From Enchytraeus crypticus (Eukaryota > Annelida > Clitellata > Enchytraeida > Enchytraeidae), in the NCBI GenBank assembly GCA_905160935.1, contig CAJHZI010000308.1, forward strand, positions 137,001 through 201,000: a stretch of DNA of 64,000 nucleotides, written 5' to 3'. Below are positions 1 through 11,305 of the stretch, piece by piece; position 1 is the stretch's first letter; each line of letters starts with the position of its first letter. The notes under the pieces are model-generated. The model was given only the letters and a program-made list of their open reading frames with translations. It searched no databases and was not told the origin of the DNA. The position numbers and the translations under genes are program-made.

Positions 1-108
1 TTTGATCACCAGTAATGACACTGGTTCTCCTGCCTATTTCGACAATAAGTCTGATGCGACTGAGTTGATGGGGCCCAGGGTCTCAAAGGCAACAGGCATG
101 AAGATATA
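1..108. other. unassigned sequence left of the mariner insertion
   Basis: There is no long reading frame or recognised motif. It ends at the TA target site of the mariner element, and the same interrupted sequence resumes at 857. Confidence 0.4.
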
Positions 109-856
109 CAGGGTGAGTAAAAAAATGATAACACCTGCAAAAAGTTTTAATATCGCAGGCTATTGTTAATATTTTACAATAAAACTTTTATCAATTACTA
201 AAGGACTAATTTTTGATCGGGTGGCCAATTTTCATCCATTTTGGTACATAGACAGACCAGTTATGCAAGTTTCAGCAGAGCAACCCCCCTATTTTTACCT
301 AAAAATGGCGTAAAAGCACCTCCTGCAGTTCTGTCTTGTTTTTAGGCTTCGGCTGGTGTTTCTGATAGAGATGCAGCATGGTTCCCCAGATATGGTAATC
401 CAGAGGATTATGATCGGGTGAGTTTGGAGGCCATTCATTCTTCTTGATGTAATTCGGGTTTCTCTCGCTGATTCTTTCCTGTGCATGACGAGATGCATCA
501 GCCGGAGCACCATTCTGCTGAAAGATGAAACCATTTGGTAGAAGAGCATGGCAATCATCAAACAGCTCCGGAAGCAAAGTACTGATGTAATACTGAGAGT
601 TCAACCTTACCTTCTCGTCAATGAGGTGCAATCTGCCCTTACCGTTGTAGCAAACGCCATTTTAAGGTAAAAATGGGGGGTTGCTCTGCTGAAACTTGCA
701 TAACTGGACAATCTATGCACCAAAATGGATAAAAATTGGCCACCCCGCCAGAAATTAGTCCCTTATTAATTGGTAAAAGTTTTATTGTAAAATATTAACA
801 ATAGCCTGAGATATTCAAACTTTTTGCAGGTGTTATCTTTTTTTTTACTCACCCTG
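109..856 (-). mobile_element. mariner-like element with ~200-bp inverted arms
   Basis: The element starts CAGGGTGAGT and ends with its inverse ACTCACCCTG. TA dinucleotides lie at 107-108 and 857-858, as expected for Tc1/mariner insertion. The first and last ~200 bases are inverted copies of each other with only scattered differences, far longer than the usual mariner ends. The centre holds a minus-strand fragment of transposase. It looks like a deletion derivative mobilised in trans. Confidence 0.9.
299..631 (-). pseudogene. mariner-type transposase fragment
   Basis: About 110 residues of the DDE catalytic domain. The second catalytic block reads QQNGAPAD, where active relatives have D in the third position, so the metal-binding aspartate is asparagine. 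The third block is WPPNSPDHNPLDYHIWG, with its aspartate present. The N-terminal DNA-binding domain and first aspartate are missing. It cannot encode an active enzyme. Confidence 0.88.
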
Positions 857-902
857 TAGTTGCTAGAGATTTCGGCATACTTAAGAGTTTTCCTTTTAGC
901 CG

Positions 903-1075
903 CGGCCTCTGCAGCAGCAGCAGCAGCAGCGCAAGATAGGCCGAGATTGGTATTAATTATAATTATAATTATTATTATTATTATATTTTTATTTTTATTT
1001 TATTTTTTACCTGGGTGTAAAACACGAAGTTTTACAAAAACGATTCGAGCAATACTAGCTGCTTTAAGTTGAATG
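903..1075 (+). repeat. (CAG)n, (ATT)n and a retroelement-like block
   Basis: A short run of about six CAG units and an ATT-rich tract precede 1003-1070, which resembles 30597-30655 (both have ..ggtgtaaa.., then aaaacgattc.agcaatac). This marks it as a scrap of a dispersed element, probably a retroelement end. Confidence 0.5.
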
Positions 1076-1097
1076 TAAGCTTTAGTTTATATTGCAG

Positions 1098-1251
1098 GTG
1101 GACGGTGATCTGTTAATAGACTCCAGCATTAAGGTAGAGGGTGGCAACCTAACAATCTCCCACATCAGTCAGACTGACCAGGGTGGATACGAGTGTCTGG
1201 CCTCAAACATCGTCGCTAGCTCCGTAGCCACAACTCTTCTTCTCGTAGAGT
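1098..1251 (+). CDS. IGSF9-like: Turtle/IgSF9-like exon: end of last Ig domain
   Basis: The exon lies between acceptor ttgcag and donor gtaagt, enters at phase 0 and leaves at phase 1. It encodes 51 residues covering the E-F-G strands of an Ig domain. The D-x-G-x-Y-x-C signature is visible as DQGGYEC, followed by a G strand ending LLLVE. The preceding part of the domain, with the first cysteine, must be on an exon left of the window or interrupted by the mariner region. Confidence 0.8.
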
Positions 1252-4200
1252 GTAAGTCATCGATATGCACATTTAAAGCTTCGGTTAATTAAATGTATTA
1301 GACTTTATTAAGCCAAGTCGATATAAAACAATTGATATTCTCTGGTTTTTCATCATACAGACAGCTAAGCTAAACATCTATTTCAGTGATAAAGCTAAAG
1401 CTAAAAGCTAAGGTTAACATCAGTTTCCTCACTCGAAAGCGATGTCAGTGACGGGCGAGCCCAGGATTTGAACCCCGCACATACTGATCCGCAGTTGAGT
1501 GTCTTACCCACTTCGCCACTGGCTCCAGCCGCATGGACGCTGTTAAAAACCATCCTTCTAGAATATGAAAACGTGAGCTTCTGCTTAGGGCTAATATGAA
1601 AGTAGTATTATAAAATTTGTGGCTAAACACACTAAATAGTTTAATGTATTACGTCAACTTCCTCTCAAATTGATTACAAAATGATTATTGTTGAATAATT
1701 AAAAATATTACAAGGTTCGTGAAAGTATCATTAGTACATTATAGGAAAATATAAATTTAGCTGGCAATAGTTCCCAACACATTGTGTAATATTCGCTTCT
1801 TTTATTGTAAATAGTACTAAGACATTGTTCTACATGTCTTCAGGGTTAGATATCGTTCTGAATCTAACGCTTCATTCAGAAATGGTTTTGATTTGGAATT
1901 GAATTCACGGCTTAGGCCTGCTTAGAATTCAAGTAATCAGTATATCAAAAATTGAAAATTATGACTATTCACTTTCAGTGTAAGAGCGAGCAAGCAAAGC
2001 ATCAGAGTATAAGTTACATATCGTGACCGACACATTCTAGCATTGATGAAAAGTTGTAGCATTTGAGCTACAATATTTCATTTAGTAAGAGTAGGCTTTC
2101 CAAATGAATAAGCTTCATAACACTAATATTGTTGATTTCTTTCTACGATTCATTACTTCTCGCGTTAAATTCTCCTGTTATTTATTTAACTGTCGCATGC
2201 GTTACTTCAGGAAACTTCTTCACTTTAAGAGAGCTTAAAGTCGGCAGACCACACGGCAGATAGATTAGGGTCAACGATAACTCTTCAACGAAATTTTTCT
2301 ATATAATTCTTCTATATAAGTTTTGAAGATGTTTACTTTCAGTGAAAGATGTTTACTTTCAGTATTGGACGCGCACGCTGCCTACAATGTGACGGTCACT
2401 ACCACGTGGAACAGAGCGAGGATAGACTGGTTTCCGGCGTACGACAGCGACAGGCATATTCATTACGTTGTTTGGTAAACATCATATTTCTAAATAAATC
2501 TTGAAGTATTAACAAAAATCAATAAAAAACTTAATAATTTAAGATTGAATAATTATTTATTGAATATTAACTACGTATATTAAGAGCTATTTTGTAACCA
2601 TTATGGATAGTTTGCCTTTCCATCTACAGTGTTCTGTTAAGCATCAGGTCCATGGTACACATTTATACTCTCGAGTCTGTTTTCACCTTCCAAATAGTGC
2701 ACTCCACAGATCAAAAATTTAATCCCATCACAAACGGCTATGCCATACTTATACGGTATACCTTAGCTAGCCTATAAATTGGGAAAAATATGGCTTCTGG
2801 AGCGATTTCCCATTTCCTTCCTCATTTTTTGCTTTATCGCCACTTACTTAAATAAGGTTAACGGTTGGTCTATTCTCCAGTATACCGGATACAACATGGG
2901 AATAGATAGTTTGTAGTAACCTCTTGTTAACTGATATTTTAAGCCGATTGAATTGCTAAAATATAAATGGAACTCCTCGAACCGCTGGATTTGAATTTGA
3001 AACTCGCGCATATAACCATTTTAGCATATGCGAAATCGAAATGACTATCCTCTACAAGGCTGAACCTAGTTCATATTAGTTGATGATATAGTTTAATATT
3101 AGTATATTGGCTCGAAGGCATGCCAATGACGGGGGGATATTGGATTCGAGCTCTGCTCTTACTGATCCACGGCCGGCTGACCTGCTACGACCCAGCTCAT
3201 CTTCGTTAATATCAGAATAATACTAAATACCTTGATTTATTTAATCTCTCTATGTTCTTATAAATGGCACCACAAATAAAAAAGAACTTATTTACACAAT
3301 CCAGAGTCAAGCTCGCCTGTCAGTAAGTAGCTATTAATCCTTCCTGTATAGCCAATGTATCGAATCGAAAAACTCTCAAATGTCTTTATTTTCTAAGACA
3401 TATTGACCAAGCGATGAGGAACTACGTCAAATTTTGTATACCATATTTTATACGTTTTTTTAAAGGTCCTTATGGGTCCATATGCCTTGTGCCTCAGGTA
3501 TACTTCGCTTTTGCACATATTGTATTTTTATGTACATTTTTACCTATATATGATACGATACTCTTTTGCGCAAAATAAACAATAAATTTTAAAAAAAATT
3601 TGGCAGGCTTGGTGAGTGATCAATCAATAGTTACCTACGGTCTCAAATAATATAAAAGTTCAATATGGGCGGAGGTTAAGAGACAGCGTGTACTGCAAAC
3701 TGTAAACAGGTATAGAACACATGACACTACAGCTCATTTACATTCTTCTTCAGTGCACTGCCAAGTGGCAGGTTCCAGGTACATACTCATACTCGAAGTC
3801 TGTTTTTTCGCTCCGTAACAGCACTCCTTAGATCAACAAGCTAATCCCTTCACAAAGTCAATGCCTTATCCATACCTTATTTAGCCTATAGCTTGAGAAA
3901 AGTATGACTTCTGAGGTGATTTCCCGTTGCCTTCCTCAGTTATATGGTTTAATTACCATTTAATCCTGGGGAAAAATATTTCATGATGAGGTGGGTCCCC
4001 TCTTGCCATCCTCAGCTCCTGCCTTTAGTCGCCTCTTATGTACACGCGGCAGAATGTTTGCGGGTGCCCTATTCTGCAGTGGTCCAACTACACCCGAGCA
4101 CAACACGGGGATTCATTTGCATTATATAAGTATAATTTTTCAAATGTATTTAAAGGTACCGGCCCATTGTCGAGAATAAGCCACACGATTGGTTGACTGT

Positions 4201-7200
4201 GAGAGTAGCCAGGCCGGATGTCTATAGGGTGACTCTGTATAACCTGCAGCCGGACACTCAGCATCAGTTCTGTATTCTAGCCAGAAGCTCTAGCGGCCTG
4301 GAACTGTTCAGTCCAATTGTTACAGCTGCCACTCAAGGTAACTACTGTTTGTATTTATAATCGGGTTTATTCTTAACATGTTCATCGTTTCTAGTCGCAA
4401 TAAAATAAACAAATTTAAAACAAAATATCGAATTATTATAGAGAGAGAGATATGTGTTTATTTCAGCATCAACACCAATCCTTTGACAATTACAGATTAC
4501 AAACACAGATTCAACATAGTGTAGATCATAATAACACAAAACTATAAAAAGTGCACTTAAAATAAACACAGGTGTGCAGATGTGCTCAAGACATAGCAAT
4601 CAAATAGCTACTAGCATATCGGCCACCAGTGAGGGCATACCCCTATCTTGCTGGCCACCGATAAAACATATAAACACGTAAATTTACGTGTTATTAAATT
4701 ATTTAAGTTAATAAGTTAAATTTAAGTTATTAGACTTTAGAAGTATAGCATAATTAGGCTATCATATCAGTCCAGACTAAAAATTAAGTTAGTAAGAATA
4801 TAGCAGATTAAATAACAAATCGACACTCGAGAAACATGAATAATTATGATGACCAACTAGCATGTAGATGACTTTTAAGAAGCTTTTGGAATCTATTACG
4901 GTTTTAGATGGATCTGATATGGTCTGGTAGACTATTCCAAATTTTGTAGCTGTTGAATAGCGTCGAAGAGAAGAATGCACGGTTAGATTGTAAGTATAGA
5001 TGGTCAGTTAATGATAATCTGGTTATGTAGTTGTGCGAGGTTTTACTATGAATAAAAAGATCACTAATAGCAGTAGACAAATTATTAGGAAAGTGTAAAT
5101 GCTTATATATAAGTTTAGCAATTGAGAATTTATGTAAAAGGGCAATTGGAAGGATATCATAATTCATATAAAGTTGCTTAACATTGTAGAAACGATTATG
5201 ATTTTGTAGATTCCTTAAGACTTTATTAATAGAAACATGTAATGGATGAAGAGCAGACTCAGTTGTATTACCGTAAACTTCAACTCCATACGTAATATAT
5301 GAGTATATAAGAGTATGAAAAATCATTTCACGACAGTAAGCAGGTAGAAATTGTTTTCGAGCATATAGCATAGAGTTTATATTATTGATTTTTTTAGATA
5401 AATATATAATATGTTGCTTGAAATTTAGATTATCATCAATCTATATACCTAGGAATTTGATTGAGTTAACTCTGTTGAGCTTGACATTATTCAAATTAAT
5501 CTTAAGATTATGATCGTCAATGAATTGATTATCAGCAGCACTAGGGAAAAAAATGATATACGCAGATTTAGAGATATTAATTGTTAAACGATTACATCTA
5601 AACCAATGGAATAACTTATCACAGATACAATTACTTGAATTAAATAAATCCATTAAATTACTTTCACTAACAAATATGTTAGTGTCATCCGCAAATAACT
5701 TCAAATTAACATTATTGTAAGCGTATTGGATATCGTTAATATAAATTAAGAAGAGGATCGGCCCAAGAATAGAGCCTTGAGGGACACCTGTAGTAATTGG
5801 TAAGGTAGAAGAAATAGTGTTTCCAATACAGGTAAATTGGGATCTACCAGATAAATATGAAGTAAGAAGGTTAAACACATTACCCCTGAATCCATAGTGA
5901 TATAATTTATGAAGAAGGATCCCATGATCAACCGTATCAAATGCTTTTGAAAGATCGAGAAACATGCCTAGTATGTGGTTTTTGTTGCCTTTTGCCATCC
6001 TAATCATATTGCAGCTACTGAACAAGGCATCAGTGGTTGAGTGGCCATGACGAAAACCAAATTGATTTTTATAGAGTATATGATATTTATTGAGATATAC
6101 CATAGCTCGTTTATAAAGTATTTTTTCAAAAATTTTACTAGTTGTATTTAAAAGGGATATAGGCCTATAATTGTCAATACAATCGTGCTTACCTTTTTTA
6201 AAAATGGGAATAACTTTAGATAATTTAAAAGCCATTGGAAATACACCAAACTCAAAGGATTTATTAATTATATGACAAATTGGACGAGCAATTATTTCAG
6301 AGGCAATTTTCAAGATTTTGCTACTTATGTTATCAGGGCCAGTTGAATTAGTGTTTTTTAGTGAGTTAATAATGTTTAGAACTGCAGTGGGATCAGTAGG
6401 GGCCAGAAATATACTTTGGTTAAAGTTTCCATGTAGGTATTCATGACAATTGGGGATTGAGAAAGGGAAATTAGAATTCAATTTTTTACCCACAGAGCTA
6501 AAATATTTATTAAACTCCTCAGCTATAAGAAGTTTATTATTTAAAACTTTATCCCCTATAGTAAGCTTGTTAATATTAGTTTCTTTTTTCCTAGTAGAAT
6601 AACTTAGTACATTATTTAAGGATGACCAGATGTTTCTAATGGAGTTAAGACGTTTATCAAGTATTCCCTTGTAATATTTCTGTCTGAAAGCATTTAATTT
6701 TAATTCGAGTTTGCTTTTAAAAGCTTTGTAGTTCATTTCATCCTTAAAACAATTTGTTTTCTTAAATTTATAGTAAAGTTTATTTTTAAAATTAATTTAA
6801 TTCACTTTTTAGTTCATTTGTAATCCAGGGTTTGTCTCTATATGAACTGCGTGAGCATCGCGTTAATGGAAAATGCTTATTCATTAATGTGCGTAAGCTT
6901 TCAAGGAGGTAATCAGTGCATTTATTAACGTTATTTGAATTATAAATATTTGACCATTTAATATTAGTAGCGAGATCAAATTTAAAATTGTTGATTTTGG
7001 TTTGGCTATAAATGCGAATATTCGGTCTATCCGTGAAGTTAATACGTTTGTTTATAGGAATAATTGCAATTATATTTAGCGTAGTGGTCACTGATATCAG
7101 TAATTACACAATATATTGCTGAGGTTGCGTGCACTATCAACTGTAACGAAATTACTAAATACATGGTCAATAATTGTACTGGATAAATTGCTAATACAAT

Positions 7201-10200
7201 GGGTGGGCACAACAGAGAGAGGAGTAAAGTTCAACATTCCTAGCATGTCAACATAACGTTTAACACTACAATTTATATCATGTTTAGATAAATCAATATT
7301 AATATCACCAATTATTAAACTACGTTTAGTGGGTTTATAAAGAGAGAAAATATCAGTAAAAGCCTCTATAAATTCACAAACAGAGCTATGAGGGTGACGA
7401 TACAGTAGATTAATACGAATCTTACCAATGTTTGTGATAACATCAAATATGACAAATTCAACAGCAGAATTGAAAGCATTATAGTCATTATGAGATGCAA
7501 TTATGTTAAAGGACAAAGAGTTTTTTATTAAGCAAGCGACACCTCCAGCATTTTGATTAATAGGCGGAAAAGGCATGAAAGTATAATTAGGGATTAGATT
7601 AGTAAAGTAGACCAAATTTCACTCAATAATATAATATCAAACTGATTATCATATAAAGCTAATAAATCCAATAGTTTATTGTGATTTGCATTTAAGCTTC
7701 TAATATTAATATGGAAGATGAGCAAACCCATAGAAGTAATATTGATTATAGAATTAGACTCTTCAGGAGAGTAATGACCTAGCTTACTTGCAGATACAAT
7801 ATCATCGTTGAGAATGTTACCAAGGTATTCGATATTGACGTTACGAACATCATTTTCCGATAAGGGGAGGGGAACAGTGGTAGGATCGATGATAGGAGAC
7901 TGATATATAGTAGAAAGCTGATCTGAGAGGCTGTAATTGTAAGGTGTATCAGTTGGAGTAGCCATTTATAATGAGTTAGTTTTGAGGCTTGTTGAATAAC
8001 CATTCACGGACAGTGCAATCCTCAGGCCATGTATTTTCATTGTAGATAATATCCTCAAATTTAGCTTCGCATGTGACAAGAAAGGCTGATGATTGGAACT
8101 CTGCCAGTTTTCGATATTCCTGATAGTTTCTTGCATGAGAGAGGTACTGCACCTGCATTCCTAATGTAGTCCAGCACGTTATCAGTCGTTGCTAATTTTT
8201 CAAGACGCCCAACAAAAACTGTTATTTTTTAGGTATCACTTTAAGTGAGCAGTCTTCATTGAGTTTCTTTTTCCCTTGAATTGATCTACCCTTCTTGTTA
8301 ACCACTGTCGTAAAGCCATTACCATGACTATGTCTGTCATTATGGGAAGAAGCACCAGTCTGTGCTGAGGCTAATTCAGCCCATGACCGGGGCCCGTAGA
8401 TTCTGACATACTGACTTGTGAGACATTATTTGAAGCCGTTTGAGGTTGTTGATTTACAGTATGTGGATTAGTATTTGTAGTTTGCAAATTGCGTAGTAAA
8501 TGTTGAGGTTGCTCGTGTAGACTAGAGGATACGTTGAGTGTGGGCTGGGTGAGAACTTCGGTAGAGGTTCTATGTAGCTGTAATAGAGCGCAGTCAAGCT
8601 TATTTTGACAGGCTTAGATTGACTCGATCAATAAAAACCCACAGCATTATAGCTGCATCCAAATTTCATTTAATCTGCTGAAATTGGAGATATTAATGTA
8701 ATTTAACGTAACAGTAGCCTGCTGGGTCAGAAATCATCGAATGCTGCTTAAAACACAAAAGCTAGCAATACACTGTACGTATTAACAAAACATTGTTTTG
8801 TTAGTAGCAATAGTTTGATTGAGTGATTGACAAATTGATTGATCGATAAGAACCCAGTATCTAACAATCAACCTATGAATCAAAGCTAACAAAGGTCAAA
8901 GAATCATATATGATAGCCTAATTTAATTCAGAATCAAGTAATAAAATTATCGATGATCTGAACCAAAGAAAACAATGTGGATTAGCTTTGTCCTAGTTTG
9001 TCACCAATTGGCTAACAAATGAATGGTATAATTTAGAAAGGATTATTGAATGTTATTCTCGTGTTCACTGATATAAGCGATGAAAAATTAGTCGTATCTT
9101 CTTATTCTTATTCTTAGTCGTAAGTGATTAATCTAATAAACACTTAATTTTTGATATGATATATAGTGGTTTATTAATATATTATTTTAACACTGTCTCA
9201 GAAGCACTCTTACGAAACGAGAGAGAGGAAGACCCGGAGTGGGATCAGGATTACGACTATTGGGATATCGAGGGTGCGGACAGAAGATATCTGAAGAAAT
9301 GGTCAGGCGAGAGAGATGGTCGGGGACCTGAGACTCAGCATCGAGTCCCTGACAGTATGAGGGTCTTACTGCACCCAGACCGCGAGATCTCCGATGAGGT
9401 ACTGACTGACGAGCTGTGGAGGGAAGATGGAGAGGACGGACAAGGTCACTACGGAATCGATGAAAGCACGGCCTCTAAATATCATCTTCAGCTGGGTCAC
9501 AGGATAGGTTAGCAATCAGTTCACTACAGGAATGACAGGAATTGTAGCAGGATTATAAAAATCCTTGAGTAGTGTTAGAAGATTATTGCTGATCCGCCCT
9601 GACTGCAGTGCACTGAATTGTATCGTTGTAATAATTCATTCCTTTTATTTCCATAATCAATCTGACAAACCGCAGACTGTAACACTATTACAGATATCAT
9701 AGCAATGCAACAGATACAGGCAGAAATGCAGCACAAATAAAAAAATACAAGATTGAAAATTATTAGATAATATAAACAAAACATTGACCAGGGCAAACTT
9801 ATTCTACTTTAAGAGCTCTAAAGTCACATATAGCTATCTAAGCATTGTTAAACAGTAGCAGAAAACAATTTCAGTAGTTTAAAAAAACAGGTAGGTTATG
9901 GGAGCATTGGCATTGTAAGTTAACAGTTAATCGTTTCTAGCATCATCAAGTATAATACGGGTAATAAAGTTCTTGTCACTTAAACTAATGCGTTTAGTAG
10001 GAAGTGTGAAATTTCTACCGGCAACGTTTCTTCTAGTTAGATATGGGTGATAGGTAAGTATATGCTACGACTACTAATAATCTACTAATATTCAATACTA
10101 ATACCAATACTAAAAGTGTATCGTCCGTTTCATTATATACGGATGATGTCATTGTCGTCTCTCCACCTATAACTTTAAATCGATTCATCAAAACTATTTT

Positions 10201-11214
10201 AAAAATCTGTTCTGAACAGAGAGAAAAATATCCTACAAATTGCCAGTCCGGTGACCAAAAAACAAACGATCATGTAAGATGATGATGATAAGATCATTAT
10301 GATTATGGAAGGTTAAATTATTAATATTTGATTATATTATGTTATATAATATTATTATGGTAGGAAGAGAATCAAGAGATATGCTTTCCAGCATAGATGC
10401 TGGGTGCTAGATGGTACAATCATTAAGCATTGAAAATACTGTAGCACGTGCATTTGTTTCGTATTTAACCAAAGGGATATGTGAAAAAGTAATATTTGAT
10501 TACTTCTTTATCATTTTATTTTTTAAACCATATTTCTTTTATATTGTGTGTCCCGTTATTTCAATATCTGAATGACAGTCTTTTGAATCAATTGAAAGTC
10601 ACTGTACAAGTAGTGCGAAATAATTAAATACCATTGGTACGATGTTAATGAGAAATAATTAAGAACCGTAAACACCATATTCAGCATACATATTACAAAG
10701 TTCGCTTAAATCAGTTGCAAATATGAGAGAAACAGATTGGAAGAGCCTTAATAACGCTAGTAGTGTTTTTTTTATAAAAATCCTGCAAACATCTGACACA
10801 TAAGTAACTCTGATGTGTCAGTATTTTTTGGCCAGTGAGTACTTTAGGGGAGTATAATGGAATTAACTTTCTTAATAAACTTATGAAGACCAATTGCTAA
10901 ATAAAGAGCTTAGATTAGATCATCAGATTTATTTTTAATTTGAATGACTACGAAGGAAATAGCTTTAATTGCTGATTCAATTTCTAAGAGTGAATTTAAT
11001 TGTGGAATTTATTTGAAAACATTTAAAAATTGTATAGACAATTTAATAAATGATCTTGCATCAAATGATATTTATAGAATATACATAATTATATTTATAT
11101 ATAATAATGCATATTTTAGTATAAAAAATGCTTATTTTAATTGCAAATTCCGGTTAATTTTGTTTGGTTCTGTCATTTGCAACATATACTATAGTGTGTG
11201 GAGAAATGAGCATA

Positions 11215-11305
<91 letters not shown>

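Larger units (their letters stand above)
4437..8610 (-). mobile_element. nearly full-length LINE (CR1/Jockey-group type), decayed
   Basis: A minus-strand non-LTR retrotransposon inside intron 3 of the receptor. Reading 5' to 3' from about 8610 it has an ORF1 end with an RRM-like pattern (TVFVGRLEKLATTDNVLDYI, later WPEDCTVREW), an AP-type endonuclease over 7097-7965, a connecting region at 6792-7091, reverse transcriptase at 5441-6736 and a C-terminal part at 4904-5371. The 3' end lies near 4437, at an AATAAA-bearing AGAG-rich stretch. Several frameshifts and stops break the frames, so it is inactive. Confidence 0.85.

Noticed and set aside
1440..1532. tRNA gene on the minus strand
   Set aside because: The same sequence recurs in several decayed copies with a common tail, which marks a SINE.
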